Part shown: positions 18,241 to 27,400 of the stretch, in pieces
Layout: each line of letters opens with the position of its first letter
Numbering within the stretch: position 1 is the first letter of the stretch
Origin: G963674835 sp963674835
Lineage (GTDB): Bacteria; Planctomycetota; Planctomycetia; Pirellulales; Thermoguttaceae
Assembly: GCA_963674835.2 (NCBI GenBank)
Contig: CAXXKC010000002.1
Coordinates: 1,178,001-1,242,000, forward strand
Reading direction: 5' to 3'
DNA: 64,000 nucleotides
The notes under the pieces: generated by a model
What the model saw: only the letters and a program-made list of their open reading frames with translations
Databases searched by the model: none
Told to the model about the DNA's origin: nothing
Position numbers and translations under genes: made by a program

Positions 18241-18756
18241 ATGACTGAGCCGGAACTGCTTCTGGAAACGTCGCGTTTCAAGGTTGTTCAGAGATATCAG
18301 GCAACGCCGCAGGGACCCCTGCCGCGGCAGATTGTGGAGCATCGCGGGGCGGTCGTAATTCTCCCCGTTTTAGAGGATGGGAGCGTGGTGCTGATTCGCA
18401 ACGTACGGATCGCCGCGGATGAGGAGTTGATCGAGTTGCCGGCGGGGACGCTGGAAGCGGGCGAGAATCCACTGGTGAGCGCGCATCGGGAGCTGGCCGA
18501 AGAGACGGGCTACCGAGCTGGCTCGATGGAGCTGCTGACGCAGTTCTTCTCGTCGCCGGGCATTCTGACGGAGCGGATGTATCTGTACCTGGCAACGGGT
18601 TTGGAGGAAGGAAGTCCGGAGTTGGAGCAGGGCGAGGAGATTCGACCGCTGCCGGTCGCCTGGGAGGAAGCCATCGCGATGGCCCGAGACGGGCGGATTC
18701 ACGATGCCAAGACTCTGGTGGGACTGTTGTACTACGGGTCGTTCCGGAAAAAGTGA
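18241..18756 (+). CDS. NUDIX hydrolase (ADP-ribose pyrophosphatase type)
   Basis: This 171-residue enzyme has a complete Nudix box, G69-x5-E75-x7-R83-E-L-x-E87-E88-x-G90-Y91, inside the order of elements typical of ADP-sugar pyrophosphatases (NudF/YjhB type): an N-terminal beta sheet, the box at residues 69-91 and a GILTERMYLYLA segment after it. Predicted chemistry is hydrolysis of ADP-ribose or another nucleoside diphosphate sugar to AMP plus sugar phosphate. The ATG at 18241 starts the conserved part; an upstream in-frame extension lacks homology. A hairpin 12 bases after the stop may also end this transcript. Confidence 0.9.
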   Translation: MTEPELLLETSRFKVVQRYQATPQGPLPRQIVEHRGAVVILPVLEDGSVVLIRNVRIAADEELIELPAGTLEAGENPLVSAHRELAEETGYRAGSMELLTQFFSSPGILTERMYLYLATGLEEGSPELEQGEEIRPLPVAWEEAIAMARDGRIHDAKTLVGLLYYGSFRKK

Positions 18757-18761
18757 GGGAA

Positions 18762-18790
18762 ACGAAAAGGGCTCGGCAGTTGCCGAGCCC
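18762..18790 (-). terminator. Rho-independent terminator of the Flp pilin gene
   Basis: A near-perfect hairpin (GGGCTCGGCA, 2 bases, TGCCGAGCCC) is followed on the minus strand by TTTTCGTTT. It sits 8 bases beyond the pilin stop. Because the arms are symmetric it could also end the convergent NUDIX transcript, though a T-run is present only on the minus side. Confidence 0.8.
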
Positions 18791-18798
18791 AGGTGGCC

Positions 18799-18978
18799 CT
18801 ACTTGATGAACCCAACGTCTTCAAGGCCGCTTGTGATGTTGCCCCACATGCCGTGGGTCTCACCGCCGACCATCCCGATGGTGCCGATGATGGTCAGGAG
18901 GATCATGGCCAGGAGAACGGCATATTCCACAGCGGTGGCGGCCTCTTCTTCCCAGAGAATGTTCCAGAGTATACGCAT
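18799..18978 (-). CDS. Flp/Fap-type (type IVb) pilin
   Basis: This 59-residue protein has the Flp prepilin layout: a short N-terminal leader (MRILWNILWEEEA), the processing motif ATAVEYA, a hydrophobic helix (VLLAMILLTIIGTIGMVGG) and a short Gly/Asn-containing tail. Flp pilins are assembled by the Tad secretion system. The residue just before the cleavage site is Ala where most family members have Gly, although the Glu and Tyr of EY are kept. No tad genes are in the window, so this is an isolated pilin gene with its own strong terminator. A longer upstream frame lacks any leader logic; ATG at 18978 is used. Confidence 0.85.
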   Translation of the reverse strand: MRILWNILWEEEAATAVEYAVLLAMILLTIIGTIGMVGGETHGMWGNITSGLEDVGFIK

Positions 18979-19126
18979 GGTGTAGTCCGCATAGCTGAAC
19001 TGCTGAGTGAACGAGGAGAGTGTGTGGAATGGGGCGAAGTGCCATTCCATGGAAAGTCTAGGTCACAGCAGGCCTTTGTCAAACGTGGGGGGGGTGCGAC
19101 AGGGGCCTAGGCCGCGCCGGGCACGT

Positions 19127-19732
19127 TCACGAGCCCTTGGTGGCCTTTTCGGCCTGTGGGGCCGCGTGGGGAAGAGGCTTGCCGGTCTTTTTGTCCCACA
19201 GAACCGTGCGAGAGGGGAGGCGGTGGTGCCCGTGGCAGTCGGTGCAGACGATCTTGTCGGGGTTCTGCTTCGTGGGACAACGCTCGCACCAACGAGCGAC
19301 GACTTTCTGCGCGGGGACGTCGTGGGTCTTGTGGCATTCCTGGCACATCGGCCCGATTCGCTCGGGCCAGTACATCTTGTCGGGCGGAGTGATGTTGCCC
19401 TCGTCGCCACGGTGGGCGAGTGACGGGCCGTGGCAGTCGACACAGCCGATCTTCGCCTTGGCATGGACGGTGGCCAACGGCTCTTCACGGTAGTTGCCAT
19501 GGCAGCAGAAGCAGGCTGAGTTGTCGGCCACCGGTGCCGCATCGGCGGACGGCTGGGGAGCCGGCTTGCTGAGCAGCAACAGGGGAGCGCTCTTGTCGAC
19601 CTTGAGCGGCGGGAGGGGCTTGGCGGCTTGCGAGTCGGCGGCCGAAGCGTCGCGGAGTACGCTACTGTGCAAGAGGGCCGCGAGGGACAGGAGAGCGCCG
19701 ATCGACAAGATCCACCAAGCCACCGATTTCAT
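19127..19732 (-). CDS. Exported tetraheme c-type cytochrome
   Basis: This 201-residue protein has an N-terminal membrane anchor or signal (VAWWILSIGALLSLAALL), a low-complexity Pro/Ala linker and a heme-binding part. Four CxxCH sites are seen: C74-H78 (CFCCH), C97-H101 (CVDCH), C130-H134 (CQECH) and C163-H167 (CTDCH). A fifth site, C149-C152, is CERCP and lacks the heme-ligating His, so it may bind no heme or use another ligand. The arrangement suits an NrfH/NapC-like or cytochrome c3-type electron carrier in the periplasm; the partner is not in the window. It lies between the pilin and the aldo/keto-reductase-like gene on the same strand. Confidence 0.88.
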   Translation of the reverse strand: MKSVAWWILSIGALLSLAALLHSSVLRDASAADSQAAKPLPPLKVDKSAPLLLLSKPAPQPSADAAPVADNSACFCCHGNYREEPLATVHAKAKIGCVDCHGPSLAHRGDEGNITPPDKMYWPERIGPMCQECHKTHDVPAQKVVARWCERCPTKQNPDKIVCTDCHGHHRLPSRTVLWDKKTGKPLPHAAPQAEKATKGS

Positions 19733-19868
19733 GTGCGAAGCTCCTTGGTGCGAGAGGGTGTACAGTGGACAGGTTGGCAGAGAGGAACGAGCCGGCGCGG
19801 CGATGCCGGCGCCGGCGCGCGAGGTCGAATTGGCGGGCCGCGATCAACGTGCGAGCATTGCGGGCCGG

Positions 19869-20981
19869 TCAGACGTACTTCCAGTCCTCCAGCCAACGGT
19901 AGTGGTAGGGGAGGTTTGCCCAGGCGCGATCCATCCACTGGCGGAGCTCCGCCTGCTCCTTGGCATCGAGTTCGCGTCGTTCCTTGACGGCCAGTGCGGC
20001 ATTGTCGACCTGTTCGGTGGTGATCATGCCGGGGATCGGGGCGGTGATTGCGGGGTTGCAGAGGATATAGCGGAGGACGAGCCTCGCGTGGCGATTGTCT
20101 TCCTCGGCGTTGGGATCGTCGGGTGCGCCGTTGCCTTTGAAGGCGGTATTTCCGCTCAAATAGGGCTTGATGCCGAACCAGCCGACGTCGTGCTTCTTCA
20201 TGGCGGCCCAGAGCCCCGCTTCGTCCTTGACCATGACGGTATCGGCCGTGTAGGGAGTGACGATGACTTCGAGCTGATCGGGATAGGTTTCGATGAGCTT
20301 CTTGATGTGGGGGCGGTCGTGCGATGAGATGCCGGTGTGGCGTGCCCGACCGCTCTTCTTAGCCCAATCGAGCGCCTTGATAAGCTCTTCGATCTCGCCC
20401 TGGGTGTGGGTACCGCTCTGTTCGTTACAGGTGATGCGCCAGAGATCGACGTAGTCGAGGCCGGCTTCCTTGAGTCCTTCGTCGAAGCCTTGCTTGAGCT
20501 TCTCGCACGTTCGCCAGTCTTTGAAGCGGACTTCCTTCTGATAGTAGGAGTAGCCGAGGTACATCTTGTCGCGACGGCCCTTGAGGGCCTTGGCATAGGC
20601 GATCACTTCCTGGCCGGTGCAGGCGTCGATGTAGTTGATGCCGCGATCGATGCAGCGGCCGACGATATCGGCGCGGTTCTTCTCGAAGCGAGGATCGTTG
20701 ATCGTGGCGCCGAGCCAGCTTTGGCCTTTGAACAGCCCGGGGACGACGACGTTGACCTTCTTCCAGTGACCGCCGAGGCAGACGGCGGAGACCATGAGGT
20801 TGGTCTTGCCGCAGCGGCGATACTCCATGTCGGTGTTGTAGTTGAGGATCTTGGTGGTGTCGGCCTTCTGCGGATTGCCGGCGGCGACGGTAAGGGTGGG
20901 CGTGAGGCCGGCAGCGATTCCTGCAGCGGCCGCGGCGCCGGTGCGAACGAACTGGCGGCGAGTCCATTGGTTCTGCGACAT
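19869..20981 (-). CDS. Tat-exported aldo/keto-reductase-fold protein with altered catalytic tetrad
   Basis: This 370-residue protein starts with a Tat signal (WTRRQFVRTGAAAAAGIAAGL) and an AKR TIM barrel (about residues 50-330). The barrel markers MEYRRCGKTNLMVSAVCLGG, RGINYIDA and LDYVDLWRI are clear. Of the AKR tetrad Asp-Tyr-Lys-His only Asp119 is obvious. The Tyr position reads ACTGQEV, the Lys strand reads YLGYSYY and the His position reads RITCNE, so Tyr, Lys and His all appear changed. It may bind substrate or cofactor without classical NADPH reduction. GGGAG precedes ATG 20981, supporting the start. An exported NADPH enzyme is itself unusual, which fits a non-classical role. Upstream lies a 427-base divergent region. 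Confidence 0.85.
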   Translation of the reverse strand: MSQNQWTRRQFVRTGAAAAAGIAAGLTPTLTVAAGNPQKADTTKILNYNTDMEYRRCGKTNLMVSAVCLGGHWKKVNVVVPGLFKGQSWLGATINDPRFEKNRADIVGRCIDRGINYIDACTGQEVIAYAKALKGRRDKMYLGYSYYQKEVRFKDWRTCEKLKQGFDEGLKEAGLDYVDLWRITCNEQSGTHTQGEIEELIKALDWAKKSGRARHTGISSHDRPHIKKLIETYPDQLEVIVTPYTADTVMVKDEAGLWAAMKKHDVGWFGIKPYLSGNTAFKGNGAPDDPNAEEDNRHARLVLRYILCNPAITAPIPGMITTEQVDNAALAVKERRELDAKEQAELRQWMDRAWANLPYHYRWLEDWKYV

Positions 20982-21408
20982 GGAGAAGCTCCCTTTTCGG
21001 CTGGCAGGAAGGTGATTGCGAGGGGGAGAGACCGGACGATGATCGCTGGGGCCATAGTACCGGCCATTTGTGCGCGGTGTCAAGCGCTTTGCTGGTAAGG
21101 GTTTCGATCGCGGGACGCACCCTCCATGGTTATGGTTGGCGGAGGGAGGATCAAGTACGATCTATGCTTTTGCGGGAGCGGCAGTTACGCCGCTTGGCCC
21201 ATGGTCGGCAGGCGGATGGTGTCGGCCTGACGCGCGGCGGCGCGTTGTATGGAGGCGAGTACCGAGCCTTTGTAGATGCTTGGTGCGTCACGGAGGTGCA
21301 GGCGCTAATAGCGTCTGAGACACCGATCGTCGGGGAATCGAGGGGGGCTTATCGCGGCGGTAGATTGTCGAAACGGGATCGAATGGTCTTGTGTGGGGAG
21401 GCACGGCC
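20982..21408. other. Divergent intergenic region
   Basis: These 427 bases lie between the AKR-like gene (leftward) and the giant membrane protein gene (rightward). Short frames here show no protein character. A GGGGAGG at 21396-21402 is the ribosome-binding site of the GTG start at 21409. No clear promoter boxes were found. Confidence 0.5.
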
Positions 21409-24400
21409 GTGGAAGTCATCGTGGCGATTGTGGTCGTCTTGGCGATTGTGACGATCTTCCTGTGCGGCCTGTGGGTGGTCGGACGCACGGTGCTGCGAAT
21501 TCTGTTGGGCAAGCCGGTGTTGGGCGATCCGGAAAGCCAGGTGCGGTGCAAGCATTGCGGCCGCTGGACCTCGAAGTTGCACGGCACGTGCGGACAATGC
21601 GGGAGGGAGCTGGTCTCGCCAGCGGATATGGAGCTGGAAGACTTGGCAGCCTTCGAGCGGCAACTGAATCGCTTTGCGGCCAAGGAGAGTCTGGCACCGG
21701 AGACGGTTGCCATGCTCTTGGAGAAGATCTCTGAGCGGCGGCAGGCATTGGGCAGTCCCTGGTCGCGGCCGGTGCCGGAAGAGGCGGCTGCGCCGACCAC
21801 GGCACAGCAGCGGCAGGAACCGCCGAAGCCGGTGGAGGTGAAAGCGGAGCCGCGCGAGGCGATCATACTGGCCGACAAGGTCGCGGAAGTGGCGCCACCT
21901 AGGCGCGTTGCGCCACCGACGACTAAGGCGACACCTGCAGTTGCGAAGGCCGAGCCGATCGCGCCGGCCAAACCTGCCACGCCCGCAGTCAGCCCACCGG
22001 CAGCACGCCCAGAGCCGCCACGCGCGGCGGTGCCGGTTGCCAAGCCGGAGCCTGTTCGGCCGCCGGTGGTGCCGCGGCCACCGATTTGGGAAACGATCGC
22101 GGAGTTCCTGGAGAAGCGGAACATCGAGTGGGCCGAGCTGGTCGTCGTCGTGCTGAGCGGATTGTTGATTGTCGGCGCGTCGGTGGCGCTAGTGATTAAC
22201 TTCTGGGGAACGCTGAGGGCGATTCCCTGGCTGAAGTTCGCGATCTTCGTCGTCTATTCTTCGGGAATCTTTGGTGTGGGGCTGCTCTGCTACCGGCGCT
22301 GGAAGCTGGAGACGATCGGACGCGGGCTGTTGATGATCGCCACGCTGCTGGTGCCGCTGAACTTCCTGGCGATGGCAAGTCTGTCTCGCGATTCGTGGGA
22401 CTGGATGCGCGCGGGGTTGGAGTTGGCGTCGCTGGGAATCTTTGGATGGCTCGTCTATCTGGGCGGCCGGGCGCTGGTTCAAAGCGGGCGATGGATATTA
22501 ACGGCGGGTGTTGTGGGCAACTCGGCGGCGGTGCTGCTGGTGGCGAGGATGAGCGAGAGCGGGGCGGCGGGCTGGACGCTGAGCCTCGTGGGGTTGATTC
22601 CGGTGGCCGTGTTCGTGGCGGCGATGGGCATTTATCTGTATCGCCGGCCGGCAGGGGAGATGGAACCGTCGGCGGCGAACGAGCTGTTTACGCTGTTGGG
22701 GACGACGCTGTTTTCCCTGGCGAGCGCCTTAGGGCTGCTGGTGCAGAAAGGCATTCAGGTTGATCAGCTGGCGGCGACGCTGGATCACGCCTCGGTGCTG
22801 GTCGTGTTGACGGCGTTTCCGATTCTGGCAGCGGGGCTGGCCGTGATGCGCGGGATGAGCGGCGAAAAGGGCTCGGCCGTTCATCGAACGGTGGGAACGG
22901 GGACCGCGCTGGCATCGCTGCTATTGATGGTGGCGGCCGTGGTCATGGCGTGGCCGAGTCCGCTGGCGATGCTGTTGGTGGGTGCGGTTGCCATGGTGAC
23001 GCTGGCAGTGGTCGCGGTGCGCTACGAGTTGCCTGTGGCTCACGCGGGCGCGATTGCGGCTGCTGCGGTGGTGTATCTGACAGGGTATCACCTGGCCGTA
23101 GGCAATGTGGCGCTGCTGGAAGGAGCAACCGGTTCGTCGATGATGCGGGCGGTGATGGGACCGCAAACGGGAGCGGCGTTGATGGGCCTGATCGTCCTGC
23201 TGGGGCTGGCGGCGGAGACGCTTCGCCGTATCGGGCGACAGCAACACGCCATCTATTACCTGGTTGGCTGCGGTGTGGTGGCGGCGATCAGTCTGTTCCT
23301 GGTTACGGCGCATGGGCTGCGGGGCAGCGCGACGGAGATTTGGATTGCGATGATCGCTTATGCGATCTACGGTGCCGGAGCCTTGGCGGTCAATGTGAGC
23401 CTGCGCAAGCCGGTGGTGAGCTACCTGGGGTCGGGGCTTGTGGGAATCGCCGCGTTATGGGCGTCGCACGCGCTGGCCCAGCCGTGGGCGAACGTGATTC
23501 GCGAGCCGTGGGTGGCGGGGCTGTTGGTGCATGGCACGTTGGGCGTCGCGGCGGTTCTCTTGCTGCGATGGTGGGTCGAAGGGCGTGGGACGGACACGGT
23601 GGCCGAGGAGCTGCAGAGAGTATTCGTCAAGCCGTTGAGCGAGACGGCGCTGGTGTCGTCGGGGCTGGCTGCGCCGGCGTTGGCGCTGCTCAGTTCGTCG
23701 CAGGCAACGATGTGGGTGGCCGTGTGTTTGTGGTGGCTGGCCGTGATTTGGTTGGTGATCGCGTGGATGGACCGGCAGTCGACGCTGTTGGCGCTCGGCC
23801 AAGTGGCCATGGCGGTGGCTACGGTGATGACGACGACCGTTTGGCTGAAGCATCATCCGCTGGGCGCGGCTGCGGCGGTGGATCTGACGGATCCGCGGTG
23901 TTGGCAGGTGTATGGCATCGGGTTGGCGCTGCTGGCGTTGGGTTGGCTCGGGGCGCGACTGGCGTTGCGGCGGTCTGTGGTCGACACGTCGCTCTTGGAG
24001 CCGGATCGGCCGAGCGTCGATTGGATCATCGCGCACGGGGTGATCGTGCTTCAGTTGCTGCTGGTGGCCGTTTGTCTGGTGCCGTGTTGCGCGGCGGAGC
24101 TAACGCAGTTGTTTGGATCGAAGGCGAGCGCGGCGGTCGGGCTGCCATTGGAGGCTTTTGGGACGCCGGCATGGATCCTGGCCGGGCTGTCGGCCGTGTG
24201 GCTGGCGGGCAGGTTGTGGTATCGGTGGCGGGTGACGGAATTGGTGGCCAGCTTGCTGGTGGCGGCGACGGTTCCGGCAATCGTGGCGGGAGCGTTCGGG
24301 AGTCAGCTTGCCACGGCGTCGGCAACGCGATGGGCGATGGGCGCCGCGCTGATGGTGGTGTCGGTCGCCGTGTGGCAGCGAGAACGCTTGCTGGCGTGGG

Positions 24401-27400
24401 CGCGGATGGTCGGCGCACGGATTGACGTGGGACCGTTCGGACCGAGGGTTGCGCGGACGACGTTGATGACCACAATGGTTCCGCCCGTGGTGGGAATTAC
24501 CCTGGCCGCAGCCTTGGTGCGGCTGGCAGGCGCCACTTCGGCCGGTCCGGCAACGGGAACGTTCTTCGCGGAGATGGGGATGACGTGGTCGTACCTGGTG
24601 CCGCTGGTGCTGGTGGTGGCCGCGATGGTCGGGTTTGCGGTGCGAGAGTCGTCGGCCGCCTATGCGTTTGCCGGCGGGCTGGTCGTGGAGATGGCAGTGG
24701 TTCTGGGGTATCTGCTGCACATCAAGACATTTGGAACGGCCGAGGGGGCCGCGGTGATTCAACTGGCGACAATTGCGGCGGGCATGTGGGCCATCGCGTG
24801 GCTCGTGGGCCGACGCTGGGTGAACGTGTGGCGCGAGGGAGACGAAGATCGAGAGCCGTTGGCGGAGAGCGGTCAGGCGATGCTTCGCAAGGCGGGCGTC
24901 GGCCGGATTTCCTCGTCGGCGACGCTGATGGACGTGCAATTGGGGCTGGGCTTGTTGGGCAACGCGGCGCTGCTGATGCCGGCGTGGTTGGCGATCGTGG
25001 GGGAACCTTATGCCGAACACGTCTGGGCTCGGGCCGTGGGAACGCCGCTGGGCTGGATCGCATTGGCGGTGGTGGTGGCGGCCGTCGTGTTGCGGGAGGT
25101 GCAGCTTGGGCGATTGATTTCGCCGCATTTGGCCGGCATTGTCGGAATGACCATGTTGGGGCTGCTTGCCTGCACGATCGAAACGATGCTGCCTGGAGCG
25201 CCGCAGTGGGGCTATCGGACGTTGATGCTGGGGTTGGCGGCCTATTCGTTGTTCGTGGTGTTGGTGACGTGGTGGGTGGCGAGTTTGCGGACGGATGCCG
25301 AGGCGCAAGGGCCGCCGCAGGCGTTGGTGCGAGCGGCTTCGAGTTGGGTTGCCGCGGCGGGACTGGCGGCCGTGGCGCTGGGATTGAAGGCGGCCTTCCT
25401 GCATGAAAGCTATGACGATTTACTGTGGGCGGCGGCGGCGATCGCGGTGGCCAGCCTGGCGGGCGCTACGATGGCTTTCTGGCGACGCGAGGAAGGTTGG
25501 GCCTTTGCGGCGGCGCCAGGTGTGAATTTGGCAGCGTCGCTGGTGGTGTGGTACGTGCAATGGCATTCGGCGAAGGAGTTGAGCACGGAACAGTGGCTGA
25601 TTCTGATGGGGCAGGCCAACGTGATTGCCAGTATGGCGGTGGCGCTGGTGTGGTTGGCGGCGCGGAAACGGCTGTATGAGCTGCGCGATTTGACGATTCG
25701 CACGAGTCCGCTGCTGGGCGTGCAGACGTCGCTGGGCGTGGCGGGTAGCGTGGCGTTGCTGGTTCCGCCCGTGCTGAGTATGTGGTGGGAGCCGCAGTCG
25801 GTGCTGACGTGGAGGGCGTGGATTGCGGAGCCTGCCGGATGGCTGGCGCTGCTGCTGACGGCTGCGGCGGCCGCATGGTACTTGTGGCAGACCGGGCCGG
25901 AGAAGTTGGGCCACGTGTTGGCCGGCGCGGGGCTTGGAGTGGGCGCGCTGGCGGCTTGTTTGATGGAACGCGTGGGCGGGGCGACGGCGCTGGACGCGTG
26001 GAAGGCGTATCATGTGCTGGAAGGGGCGTGGGTTCTTGTGGGGTTTGTGGTGTTGGGGGTGGGGCTGGCAGGGCGTCGTTTGAGGTTGGAGGGTCACGCG
26101 CCGTTGCAGGTGGAGACAGGTTCCGACGGCGGTGGACGTTCGGGCATTGAGAAAGGAATCGTCTTTCCGGCCGGATTGGTGCGGGTGTGGGTTGCGGCCA
26201 TTGGTGTGTCCGTACTCGTGCTGAGCGTGCCGTATTGCCGGCTCGATCCGGCGGGGCCTTGGTGGTCGATGGGGGCGATTCTGAGTGTGAGCGTGCTGGC
26301 CGGCGTGGTGGGCGTGTGGCAGCGGCAGCCGGCCGAGGTGCTGGCTTCGGGGCTGTTGCTGAACGTGGCGGCCACCGCTTATTGGTGGGCGGGCGGCAGG
26401 GTTGAGTTTGCGGGGCTGGCCGGGACAAACATGCTGGCGTTTGCGTCGTCGTCGGTGGTGTGGTCGATCGTCGAACGGTTGGACCGGCGGGGCGTGCCGG
26501 CGGTTACGCTGGGAGCGGAGGAGGTGCCGGCGGCGCACTTGGCGGCGCAGTGTGGGTTGGTGTTGCTGACGATCTACACGGCGGTGATGTTGATCGGCGA
26601 TGCGGCATCGATGGCGGGCGTTGCCGTGGGGCGCCTGGGATGGAGCGGGTTGGCAGCCTTGGCGGTGGCTGTGGCGATGCTGCTGTGGGATCGGCGGGCG
26701 CGGTTCGCGTTGGCAGGTTTGTATGTGGCGGCATTGTGCGGAGCCGTGATGACAGTGGTTGGACAGCCGCTTGTGACACGGGAGCTGGCATGGACGATGC
26801 CGCTGGCGATTGGGGTGTTTGCGTTGGTTGCCGCGTTGGCCGGTTGGTGCTTGCCGCGGATGCGGACGGCGTGGCAGGCGATGGGCATTGCGGAGTGCGA
26901 AGGCGGGTGGCCGATCGATTGGTTCCCGGCGGCGCAGGCGTGGCTGGCGGCGGTGGCGGCAGGGATCGGAGTGTGGATTTCGCTGGACGTGAGTTTCGAA
27001 GCGGTGGCCAACCCGGCGTTCGCGTGGCTGGCCGGGCGCGTCGGTGGTCCGTTGGCTGTGGCGATGTTGGTGCCGGCGGGCATTCTGACGGCGAGGTGGG
27101 CTCGCGGGCCGTGGCGCAGTGGTTGGCAAATGGGTGTGCTCGGGTTGGGATTGGTGCTGTTGAGCACGGCGGGCTGGGCGTGTTTGGACGCGCAGATCGC
27201 GGCGCCATGGCTGCATCGCGGTGTGGTGTTGCTGGTGGCGGTCGTGGCGATGAGTCTGGCGGCCGGGCTGGCGCTACAGCGGATGCTGCCTTCGACGAGC
27301 GATTGGTTGGCGGCTGCGCGGCGCAGTGTGCCATGGTTGGCCGGATGTGCGCTGGCGGCGCTGGCGGTCGTGCTGGTATTGGAGGTGGCGATTTACGAGC

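Noticed and set aside
25420..27216. A 598-residue minus frame inside the giant membrane protein gene
   Set aside because: Arg/Pro/His-rich composition with no domain; antisense shadow.
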